Shown here: piece after piece, positions 4,970-11,520 of the stretch
How the letters are laid out: the number at the start of each line of letters is the position of its first letter
Numbering within the stretch: position 1 is the stretch's first letter
Source of the DNA: Moraxellaceae bacterium
GTDB taxonomy: Bacteria > Pseudomonadota > Gammaproteobacteria > Pseudomonadales > Ketobacteraceae
NCBI GenBank assembly: GCA_002402125.1
Contig: NVVG01000053.1
Location: forward strand, 11,241-22,924
Direction: 5' to 3'
DNA length: 11,684 nt
Notes under the pieces: model-generated
What the model was told of the DNA's origin: nothing
Databases searched by the model: none
What the model saw: only the letters and a program-made list of their open reading frames with translations
Translations under genes and position numbers: made by a program

Positions 4970-7275
4970 ACTCCTCCTCCCTGGCAAATTGGATAGTGGG
5001 TTCGCAACACAAGTCGATCTTGTTTCCAACATAAGATCAACAGCCCAAGAAACAATAACAAACTTCCCGAAACAACCATGCCATTGATTCCCAACGCCGT
5101 GTTTGGATATGCTACAGAAGGCACAGGCTGCGTAGAACCAGCAGGCATGCTGTTAGGGATATCACGCTTCACCAAGTTAGATTGAAGACGCGATGGTGTT
5201 TTATCTACCGCTACAAAACTTGTGTAGCGACTCATGATTTTATAATGAATCGCCAACAAGGTAATTTCCTGCCGAAATTGATCGCTATTCCCCTGCCTTA
5301 CCGCCTCGTCCATCAAGTACTCGATTTTCTGACGAGCCCACAAAGTGCCCACACCCTCATGGCTCGCATTCCAATTTGGCACAACGTCCTGCTGCCAATA
5401 ACGACCTTCATATTCGCCTTGTATAGTTACCGTATCGGTTTTCTCTGCCAATTTCACATACATCATCAAAGGCTGGTCCGCATACAGATCGGGGGTTTTT
5501 GTTGGATAGTATTCCGTTAAACCGGCATTATGAAAAGTCACACTTATATCCACCAGCAATGGCTTCGAGATTTTCTCAAATAAAGCTGACATAGTGCTGC
5601 GCACTTCATGCACACTACCGATTGAGGTATACAGCCCACGACCAAATTGCGCGGCCTTCTTCATAAAATAACCGTTAGGTGCGGAACCTATCGCTACGGT
5701 AAACAATCGAGACTTACCAACATTATTGACAATATAGGTAAATAACGTCTCCTCATTACTTACACTACCATCGGTGATAAACACCACTTGTCGTACTCTG
5801 GTTGAAACTTTTTCTTCCTCTGCACCAGGCAACTCTGGTGGCATTAAGGCCATCTGCAATGCCCCGCGCATTTCAGTGCCGCCGTTCGCTTGCAAACTAA
5901 GGACTTTACGTTTTGCTTTATTAATGTTTTCTTGGTTAGCAATAACAGAACGATCAAACAAAGGATAGGTGTGAGAATTAAACTCAATCACATTAAAATA
6001 GTCTTTATCTGACAATCGCTCCAGTGCTACTAATAAAGCCTGCTTCGCCTGCTCCATCGATGTCCCCGCCATCGAACCAGAGGTATCAATGACTAACACC
6101 AGTTCTCTGGACTGCAAATGTTGCGTCATTATCTGCGTTGGCGGCATCACCAATAACAAACCATGATGCTCGACCTTCCCTGCCTCGAAAGAACCTTCTT
6201 CAACATCATTGTCCTCATCAACATCGCCCTCATCCGTAACATTACCGCTAAACAGGATCGACTCACTAAAAAATGCCGCCACTGGCGCCTGGTTTGCCAC
6301 GGGTCGCCAGCGTAAAACAAAATCACGATTCATTAACACCCACGGTTTTTTAGTGCTGATGGTATAATTATCCGATTGCTTTTCTGAGGAAATCTGATGG
6401 AAAGGCGACGTCAACGATGCCAATTCAAATCCTGGTGTTAAGGTAATATGCACCGTCGCAACGTTGGTCAGTGTGGAATCAAGCACATCATCGTTAACAG
6501 GACCAACGCCACGATTAACCATTTCAAGTTCGGCAACCGATCGTTGCGGCGGCGTGACAAAAGATGCATCCGGAACTTGATCCGTATTAAACGCCCACCC
6601 CCCACCTTGCACGGTAGCTTTTTGCACGCCAAGCTCTACCATCGGCTCTTCTCTGGTATGCCCTGGTACATAACGAGGAGTTATGGTCATGGGGATACGC
6701 AATGAAAACTCTCCATGGTCATAGCGCAACGTTTGCAAATAACGCAACTCCACCTTAATCTGTTCTCCCGGTGCTATATTCGTCACCTGATTGGTAAACA
6801 TATTTGGCCGTTGCTGCTCAACCAAACTGGCTTTTTTCCCCTGTGCTCGCGCTTTCAAGAATATCTTGCGTGCAGCCTGTTTTTCCTTAATCTCGCCTTC
6901 AATCAGCCGATCACCTATGCGTATGGTTAACCCATTCACTGCGCTATTTGACGGTAATGGAAAAACATATTTTCCCTCAAGCCATTGATCAGAATCATTA
7001 ATAAACACCTGGGTCACCGTAGCTTGTACAACCATGCCACTCACCCGTAAGGAAAAATCTGTATTTAGACGAGGCAGCTCTCGAGAATCACCCGCTACAG
7101 AGGAAACCATCAATGAACCACTGCCCTGTTCGGTTGATTGGCCTAATGTTTGCGTTGAAGACGCCACACTCGCCTGAGACAACGAAGTGACCAACAGCAA
7201 CCCCCAAACCAGCAGCGCCGAACACAGAAGCTCCAAACGACATGTTTTATCCCAATTTTTTGTTGCATGTGACAT
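4966..7275 (-). CDS. Proteobacterial dedicated-sortase target protein (VIT + VWA domains, C-terminal sorting signal)
   Basis: This 769-residue exported protein is the expected sole substrate of the neighbouring sortase. In order it has: a signal peptide (hydrophobic core about 14-32); a VIT domain at about 73-184; a beta-rich middle region; an acidic stretch (347-364); a VWA domain from about 390 to 565; and a C-terminal sorting signal. The VWA metal site is complete: D397-T-S399-G-S401, Thr467 and Asp502 in TDGSVSNE. The sorting signal is YPNTALG (723-729), a membrane segment at about 731-749 and a basic start to the tail (K751, R754). The tail runs 19-20 residues past the membrane segment, because its end doubles as the sortase Shine-Dalgarno sequence. 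GGGAGAAGAG precedes the ATG at 7275. It is first gene of the operon and divergent from the regulator/kinase genes. VIT/VWA proteins resemble inter-alpha-trypsin-inhibitor heavy chains and bind matrix partners; the role here is unknown. Confidence 0.94.
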   Translation of the reverse strand: MSHATKNWDKTCRLELLCSALLVWGLLLVTSLSQASVASSTQTLGQSTEQGSGSLMVSSVAGDSRELPRLNTDFSLRVSGMVVQATVTQVFINDSDQWLEGKYVFPLPSNSAVNGLTIRIGDRLIEGEIKEKQAARKIFLKARAQGKKASLVEQQRPNMFTNQVTNIAPGEQIKVELRYLQTLRYDHGEFSLRIPMTITPRYVPGHTREEPMVELGVQKATVQGGGWAFNTDQVPDASFVTPPQRSVAELEMVNRGVGPVNDDVLDSTLTNVATVHITLTPGFELASLTSPFHQISSEKQSDNYTISTKKPWVLMNRDFVLRWRPVANQAPVAAFFSESILFSGNVTDEGDVDEDNDVEEGSFEAGKVEHHGLLLVMPPTQIMTQHLQSRELVLVIDTSGSMAGTSMEQAKQALLVALERLSDKDYFNVIEFNSHTYPLFDRSVIANQENINKAKRKVLSLQANGGTEMRGALQMALMPPELPGAEEEKVSTRVRQVVFITDGSVSNEETLFTYIVNNVGKSRLFTVAIGSAPNGYFMKKAAQFGRGLYTSIGSVHEVRSTMSALFEKISKPLLVDISVTFHNAGLTEYYPTKTPDLYADQPLMMYVKLAEKTDTVTIQGEYEGRYWQQDVVPNWNASHEGVGTLWARQKIEYLMDEAVRQGNSDQFRQEITLLAIHYKIMSRYTSFVAVDKTPSRLQSNLVKRDIPNSMPAGSTQPVPSVAYPNTALGINGMVVSGSLLLFLGLLILCWKQDRLVLRTHYPICQGGGV
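4971..4981 (-). promoter_or_regulatory. Shine-Dalgarno sequence of the sortase, inside the target gene
   Basis: The minus strand reads GGGAGGAGGAG immediately before T-ATG at 4969. These bases are also the last codons of the target protein, which ends Gly-Gly-Gly-Val-stop. The match to the anti-Shine-Dalgarno is long and its position fixes the sortase start at 4969 rather than 5032. It also implies coupled translation of target and sortase. Confidence 0.85.
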
Positions 7276-7370
7276 TACTCTTCTCCCAAATGAATAAACC
7301 CTTAATTAGTTTTTCATTTAGCCGGAGAAAAAAGGCATTCCAGGGGGAGAAATCTGCAAAAGCACTGATC

Positions 7371-7390
7371 AATTATGGCGAATTATGGCA
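7371..7390. promoter_or_regulatory. Tandem 10-bp direct repeat, candidate response-regulator site
   Basis: AATTATGGCG (7371-7380) is followed at once by AATTATGGCA (7381-7390). Two direct half-sites one helical turn apart are the usual binding layout of OmpR/PhoB-type regulators, and such a regulator is encoded 84 bases away. The repeat lies between the divergent promoters. It ends four bases before the -35 region predicted for the regulator/kinase operon and overlaps the -10 predicted for the target/sortase operon. That it is the binding site is inference. Confidence 0.6.
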
Positions 7391-7401
7391 ACGACTATCA
7401 A
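7372..7401 (-). promoter_or_regulatory. Predicted sigma70 promoter for the target/sortase operon
   Basis: On the minus strand TTGATA (7396-7401) is followed after 18 bases by CATAAT (7372-7377). Transcription would start near 7365 and leave a leader of about 90 bases before the ATG at 7275. The -10 hexamer lies inside one copy of the tandem 10-bp repeat, so a protein bound there would compete with polymerase. Read from consensus match only. Confidence 0.5.
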
Positions 7402-7423
7402 TCTGGGCCCTGTTTGATACAAT
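7395..7423 (+). promoter_or_regulatory. Predicted extended -10 promoter for the regulator/kinase operon
   Basis: TGATACAAT (7415-7423) fits an extended -10 element (TGn plus TACAAT). The matching -35 position, 17 bases upstream, holds the poor hexamer CTATCA (7395-7400). A weak -35 directly behind a tandem repeat suggests an activator-assisted promoter. The leader to the ATG at 7475 would be about 45 bases. Confidence 0.5.
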
Positions 7424-7474
7424 TCCAACCACTGACTCTTTTGGGCATCTATAAAAACGCTAGGATACAACAAG

Positions 7475-8170
7475 ATGGCGCGGCGCATTGCAATCGTTGA
7501 GGACGAGCCGACTATTCGCGAAAACTACCGCGAATTTTTGGAAGGATATGGTTATCAGGTGGATGTATATGGTCATAGGCTGGAGGCTTTAAAATCTTTT
7601 GAACAGCAATTGCCTGATTTGGCCATTATCGATATTGGCCTTGAGGACGAAATAGAAGGTGGCTTTGAATTATGCCGGGAACTACGCCAGCAGGCCCCCA
7701 ATCTTCCCATCATATTCTTAACGGCCAGAGACAGTGAACTCGATGCCATTTCAGGATTACGCCTCGGGGCAGACGATTACCTGACCAAAGATATTAGCCT
7801 GCCGCATCTTGGCGCTAGAATAATTGCCTTGTTCCGTCGTATAGATAATTTAAGCCAACACACACAAGATACCGACCGTATTGAACGCGGGCCATTACAC
7901 CTAGACATTGACCGCATGATTGCCTTATGGAAAGACAAACCCTTGGATTTAACATTAACTGAGTTTTGGATGATCCATGCATTGGCAAAACACCCAGGGC
8001 ATGTGAAAAATCGACAACAATTAATGGACGCTGCTAATGCCGTGTTGGATGACAACACCATCACGTCACACGTAAAACGCATCAGAAAAAAGTTTCAAAC
8101 CTTAGACAGCACATTTGATGCCATTCAAACCGTTTATGGCATAGGTTATCGCTGGCATGACCCTTCGTAA
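7475..8170 (+). CDS. pdsR: OmpR-type response regulator of the dedicated sortase system
   Basis: This 231-residue cytoplasmic DNA-binding regulator has a receiver domain at about 4-122 and a winged-helix DNA-binding domain at about 135-228. The receiver has the acidic pair Glu9/Asp10, the phosphate acceptor Asp53 in LAIIDIGL, Thr83 in FLTARD and Lys105 in LTKD. The output domain shows LDLTLTEFWMI, ITSHVKRIRKKF and the wing YGIGYRW. The length is normal for the family. TAGGA at 7461-7465 lies 9 bases before the ATG. The kinase gene overlaps its 3' end by 14 bases. Its place beside the sortase, target and kinase marks it as the regulator of the known proteobacterial dedicated sortase system (family name recalled as PdsR). 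It probably acts on the divergent promoters in the 7276-7474 gap. Confidence 0.92.
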   Translation: MARRIAIVEDEPTIRENYREFLEGYGYQVDVYGHRLEALKSFEQQLPDLAIIDIGLEDEIEGGFELCRELRQQAPNLPIIFLTARDSELDAISGLRLGADDYLTKDISLPHLGARIIALFRRIDNLSQHTQDTDRIERGPLHLDIDRMIALWKDKPLDLTLTEFWMIHALAKHPGHVKNRQQLMDAANAVLDDNTITSHVKRIRKKFQTLDSTFDAIQTVYGIGYRWHDPS

Positions 8171-10328
8171 GCAACTTATCATCGTCTCATTATGCCTACT
8201 TGCGTTGCCCTGGGCAGGTAGTCAGTATGTGCAAGAAATGGAATCCGTGCTTCGACAAAACCAGCAACAGATATTAAAAACGGCCGCCTTCCCTATCACC
8301 CAGATTATTAAAAATACAGTTAATGAACAGATGGCTTTACAGCCTCATTCTACGGATATTTTATACGCTCCATATCGTGAAAGTCCAATTGCCATTGATG
8401 GTTATGACGACGAGTGGAAACATTATGTTTCTCATCCGCTAAACTTGCTATTAAAAGACCCACACAAACAAAGTAACAACACATCGTCTCCGCATTACTT
8501 CAAGATTACGATGAACGAAAAATATCTCTTATTATTTATTCATGTTAACGACAACCATATTGTTTACCATCATCCTAACTCCCCGTCGCCCGCGTTCAAC
8601 GACCACATCCGCATCACCACCGGTAGCAATCAAGAACAGAAAGAAATCATCTTATACACCAGTGGGCCTGGTGACATTCAAGCTGTCGCATCCAACATTT
8701 CAAACAGCGCCAACAATAAAAAACACTGGAAACCACTAGCTGCGTCCCAACATATCAATGGTTATTGGCAAGAAGTCACAAACAACAATACCGTGGGTTA
8801 CAATATTGAGCTCAACATTCCCTTAACGCTAGCAAAAGACTACCTGGAGATTACTGTATTCAATAACGACTCCAGCAACCCTCTACAACACACTATCGCG
8901 CAACGCCTGGCGACATCGACAACCAATACATTACGGCACCCTATTTTATCCTTAACCAATCAGCTATCTGCATTTAGACAATCTTCCTGGGACATTGCTA
9001 TTATTGACACCGACGGCTGGCCACTATCGCCACAAAGCAAAATCAGTGCTGCCGATCAACCCAAGGATTATGATTTAGACAACACCCAATCCGTCAACTT
9101 ATGGGAGTCGGCACTTAGCCATTTTTACCGTTACCTGATGGAAGATATTTTGTCCTCCGAGTCAATGCCCTCGTGGCCAATTAATCGTATTCTACTGAGT
9201 CAATCAACCGGCCAAATATCTCCCGCTATTTTCAAAAACAATCAAGACCAATGGTATAAAGTTAAAAATACTCAACGCTCGATACTTTCTGTTTCTACAC
9301 CAATACTCAACAAGCAACAGCAGGCGACTGGTTACGTGGTATTAACCCAATCCAGCGATGCGTTGCTATCGCTGACCAATAATGCACTTTTTCGCATCAT
9401 CAACCTTAGCCTCACTACCGCTGCACTTTCCGCCTTGATATTACTGGGTTTTGCCAGCGTCTTATCCTATCGGATTCGACGATTAAGAAACCAAACAGAA
9501 AATGCGGTCAATCAAGACGGCAAGGTGCAAAGTTTTTCCGCCAGCAAGGCCCATGATGAAATAGGTGACCTTTCACGAAGTTATGCAGGATTACTGCAAC
9601 GTATACATGATTACAACAAGTACCTAGAAACATTATCAGGAAAGCTTGCCCACGAACTCAGAACACCATTAACCATCAGTAAGTCGTCCATTGAAATGTT
9701 AAAAATGGTTGAACCTCAAGACACAGAAAAGCAACAGCGCTATTTATCCAGAGCCGAAGAAGGACTCGAACGTTTACGGCTGATACTTAATGCGATGAGT
9801 GAAGCAAGCCGTGTTGAACAAGCGATTCAACACGCTGACATCCACGATTTTGATATTGCAATACTGGTAAACGATATGTGCCAAGCCTATCAAGACAGTT
9901 ATCCAGACTTTCAATTTGACTTTATACAACATGAAAGTCTTGCTTCGACAACAACCAACCTACGAGGAGCACCAGAACTCATCGCCCAAATGCTAGACAA
10001 ATTAGTCACCAATGCGACCGAATTCGCCCCCATCAATACAACCATTCGGCTGTCACTAATGGCTAGCGATCTCGGTATTCGACTATCGATAGAAAATACC
10101 GGGCCATTGCTGCCCGACAACATGCAACAACAGCTATTTGATTCTATGGTCAGCATCCGCAACGAACCTAGCAATGGCAGTACAGGTAGCGGTAGCGACA
10201 CACCACATCTCGGTTTAGGACTTTATATAGTCAAATTAATTGTCAAATATCACCAAGGGCAACTGTCCGCTAGAAACAATAACCAACAAAACGGTGTGGT
10301 TTTTCACATTGATTTACCCCTCAGATAG
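8157..10328 (+). CDS. pdsS: Sensor histidine kinase of the dedicated sortase system, with CBM9-like periplasmic domain
   Basis: This 723-residue inner-membrane kinase has a membrane segment at about 7-20, a large periplasmic region at about 21-410, a second membrane segment at about 413-437, a HAMP-like linker at about 438-490, a HisKA domain and an ATPase domain. The phosphorylated residue is His499 in LAHELRTP. Asn619 in KLVTNATEF is the N-box, and G686/G688 in HLGLGLYIV form the G2 box. The G1 box reads ENTGP, with Asn where Asp is usual. The first half of the sensor (about 68-238) looks like a CBM9/DOMON-type beta sandwich: IAIDGYDDEW, then KYLLLFIHVND, then FNDHIRI. The second half (about 275-405) is Cache-like, ending ATGYVVLTQSSDALLSL. 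The ATG at 8157 overlaps the regulator by 14 bases, and no good ribosome-binding site is seen, which suggests translational coupling. Family name recalled as PdsS. Confidence 0.92.
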   Translation: MTLRKQLIIVSLCLLALPWAGSQYVQEMESVLRQNQQQILKTAAFPITQIIKNTVNEQMALQPHSTDILYAPYRESPIAIDGYDDEWKHYVSHPLNLLLKDPHKQSNNTSSPHYFKITMNEKYLLLFIHVNDNHIVYHHPNSPSPAFNDHIRITTGSNQEQKEIILYTSGPGDIQAVASNISNSANNKKHWKPLAASQHINGYWQEVTNNNTVGYNIELNIPLTLAKDYLEITVFNNDSSNPLQHTIAQRLATSTTNTLRHPILSLTNQLSAFRQSSWDIAIIDTDGWPLSPQSKISAADQPKDYDLDNTQSVNLWESALSHFYRYLMEDILSSESMPSWPINRILLSQSTGQISPAIFKNNQDQWYKVKNTQRSILSVSTPILNKQQQATGYVVLTQSSDALLSLTNNALFRIINLSLTTAALSALILLGFASVLSYRIRRLRNQTENAVNQDGKVQSFSASKAHDEIGDLSRSYAGLLQRIHDYNKYLETLSGKLAHELRTPLTISKSSIEMLKMVEPQDTEKQQRYLSRAEEGLERLRLILNAMSEASRVEQAIQHADIHDFDIAILVNDMCQAYQDSYPDFQFDFIQHESLASTTTNLRGAPELIAQMLDKLVTNATEFAPINTTIRLSLMASDLGIRLSIENTGPLLPDNMQQQLFDSMVSIRNEPSNGSTGSGSDTPHLGLGLYIVKLIVKYHQGQLSARNNNQQNGVVFHIDLPLR

Positions 10329-10370
10329 CTCTCTTTTACATCCACCAACAGCAACCATCAATAAACCGAC

Positions 10371-10376
10371 TATAAT
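10371..10376 (+). promoter_or_regulatory. Consensus -10 box before the PilZ gene
   Basis: A perfect TATAAT stands 36 bases before the PilZ start codon, in the 84-base gap after the kinase gene. The position 17 bases upstream (acagca) is a poor -35. It suggests that the PilZ gene has its own promoter and need not depend on the sortase operon. Confidence 0.45.
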
Positions 10377-10412
10377 AGAGTCATCCCCCAGAAATTAACT
10401 AGACAATAGACA

Positions 10413-10778
10413 ATGACAGATCCATATGCAGATCGCCGAGTATCTCCTCGCGCAGAAATTGAAGACACCTTATTCATTAAATCCATTAGTTCATCTCAAC
10501 TTACGGGTTATGACGATGATCAGAAATCCGCTAGCACAGTCAATATTTCGGCCCACGGCATTCAGGCCATTATCGATTTTGAGGTGTTAGTTGATTCCGA
10601 AATAGCCCTTTGGGTAAATCACGAAGCAGACAACGACCGTATCCTGGTGAGTGGTATTATCCGTTGGACGAAGAAAACTGCTGAAGAAAACAAACACTTA
10701 GCAGGCATCGAGCTAGATGCAGACTGCGTAGAAAATATGCAAAAATGGCTCGAAAGCCACCCTCTGGGGAAAAGCTAA
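10413..10778 (+). CDS. PilZ-domain protein (candidate c-di-GMP receptor)
   Basis: This 121-residue cytoplasmic protein consists of a single PilZ domain, which binds the second messenger cyclic di-GMP and switches partner proteins in motility, polysaccharide or biofilm control. Both binding motifs are intact: RxxxR as R9-VSP-R13 in DRRVSPR, and the N/DxSxxG motif as N44-I-S46-AH-G49. The C-terminal strand-helix part includes VSGIIRWTKK and LAGIELD. No partner domain is fused. No clear Shine-Dalgarno sequence precedes the ATG at 10413, but the RR-R motif sits close behind it as in many single-domain members. It follows the kinase gene by 84 bases, with its own -10 box. The family call is firm; the target is unknown. 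Confidence 0.92.
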   Translation: MTDPYADRRVSPRAEIEDTLFIKSISSSQLTGYDDDQKSASTVNISAHGIQAIIDFEVLVDSEIALWVNHEADNDRILVSGIIRWTKKTAEENKHLAGIELDADCVENMQKWLESHPLGKS

Positions 10779-10942
10779 ATAGACAATTAGGTAACTAAAG
10801 TACCTATATCGTCACTATTATCACCACTAGTGCCTGCTAGACTTGCAATCTGTTAGTGAAATCCTTCACAATAACGCTAACAAATGACAGTCCAGGCTGT
10901 TGGTTAACGACCAAAAATCCAATCACACCCTCAAAAATTCTA

Positions 10943-10971
10943 TTGATGCGTTTCTTATTTGACCATAATTA
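10943..10971 (+). promoter_or_regulatory. Predicted promoter for the small lipoprotein gene
   Basis: TTGATG (10943-10948), 17 bases, then TAATTA (10966-10971) forms a moderate sigma70 match. A second -10 option is TAAAAT at 10973-10978. The surrounding gap (10779-11014, 236 bases) is AT-rich and otherwise shows only short palindromes such as CACTAGTG and no supportable small gene. Confidence 0.4.
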
Positions 10972-11014
10972 GTAAAATACCGCAGAGAATAATAAAAAGA
11001 AAAGGATCTACCTT

Positions 11015-11446
11015 ATGAGAACCACCCAAATTGTCCTAACTCTCATCTGTATATTACTGATTAGCGGATGCGAAAAATTTAACTTTGGAAAAAACCCTTG
11101 GGCATCCCAAGACCAAGACCAAGACCCCTGTACGATGAATAAGAAGGCCTGTTCAAACCCTGCGACAAGAGAGTCACAAGGTGACATTGTTACGATTCTT
11201 ACGGGTAAACCGCTGTCCTTTGTTGAATCTCATCTAGGACTACCCAACCAGCGCAGCGAGTCTGCTTCTGGTGCAATGACTTGGGTCTATATTGACAAAT
11301 CTAAGAGAATAACTGAGAAAGACTGTAAAATGTCCATCTCTATTCGAAATGACATTATTGAACGTGTAAACATCACAGTATCCAACGCGTCACTTGCCTC
11401 TGCCTTAGATAAAGGCTGCGCTAGAATCCGTCAGAAAATCCGCTAG
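11015..11446 (+). CDS. Small lipoprotein, possibly BamE/SmpA-like fold
   Basis: This 143-residue exported lipoprotein has a signal peptide with the lipobox LISGC, so Cys19 should be lipidated. Residue +2 is Glu, not Asp, so outer-membrane location is likely. After a linker with a QDQDQD repeat, residues about 56-122 (ILTGKPLSFVESHLGLPNQ, then TWVYID, then MSISIRNDIIERVNI) resemble the helix-helix-strand pattern of the BamE/SmpA fold. In that fold 'a lipoprotein loop GxPxxR' is followed by a W-x-Y strand. Four further cysteines (39, 46, 104, 135) could form disulfides in the periplasm. AAGGA at 11002-11006 stands 8 bases before the ATG. A strong terminator follows 33 bases after the stop, so it is the last gene of its transcript. 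The lipoprotein call is firm; the fold assignment is tentative and no function is assigned. Confidence 0.75.
   Translation: MRTTQIVLTLICILLISGCEKFNFGKNPWASQDQDQDPCTMNKKACSNPATRESQGDIVTILTGKPLSFVESHLGLPNQRSESASGAMTWVYIDKSKRITEKDCKMSISIRNDIIERVNITVSNASLASALDKGCARIRQKIR
11107..11124 (+). repeat. Hexanucleotide CCAAGA repeated three times
   Basis: Three perfect CCAAGA units lie in the linker of the small lipoprotein gene and encode the alternating QDQDQD run. Copy-number change would alter linker length by two residues without a frameshift. Confidence 0.75.
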
Positions 11447-11478
11447 CAAAATATCAAAAAAGACTTTACGTTAGCAAT

Positions 11479-11506
11479 AAAAAAGGCGCCTTAAGGCGCC
11501 TTTTTT
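11479..11506. terminator. Perfect bidirectional intrinsic terminator
   Basis: AAAAAAGGCGCC (11479-11490), the loop TTAA, then GGCGCCTTTTTT (11495-11506) form a perfect GC-rich stem flanked by A-run and T-run. Read on either strand the stem is followed by six T's. It lies 33 bases after the lipoprotein stop and 15 bases past the end of the minus-strand reading frame at 11521, so it can serve both convergent genes. Confidence 0.95.
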
Positions 11507-11520
11507 ATTTTTCTAAGCGA

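Noticed and set aside
4970..5032. Upstream ATG at 5032 as the sortase start
   Set aside because: It would overlap the target gene by 67 bases, and the added 21 residues do not look like part of a sortase. The strong Shine-Dalgarno sequence and ATGA overlap point to 4969.
4830..5087. Plus-strand 85-codon frame with hydrophobic CLMLCL-like run
   Set aside because: It is antisense to the sortase start and target end; the hydrophobic pattern comes from the 12-bp repeat read backwards.
5182..5520. Plus-strand 112-codon frame inside the target gene
   Set aside because: It is antisense to the well-supported VIT/VWA target; its composition is what the opposite frame of that gene would give.
7242..7454. 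Plus-strand 70-codon frame across the divergent gap
   Set aside because: It covers the target's start and the predicted promoters, has no family features and no ribosome-binding site of note.
7450..7455. TATAAA as the -10 of the regulator promoter
   Set aside because: A start there would begin within the Shine-Dalgarno sequence, and no -35 stands at a proper distance (TTGATA at 7414 is 30 bases away).
10845..10872. Short GTGAA/TTCAC hairpin in the PilZ-downstream gap
   Set aside because: Five base pairs, AT-rich and without a T-run; likely chance.
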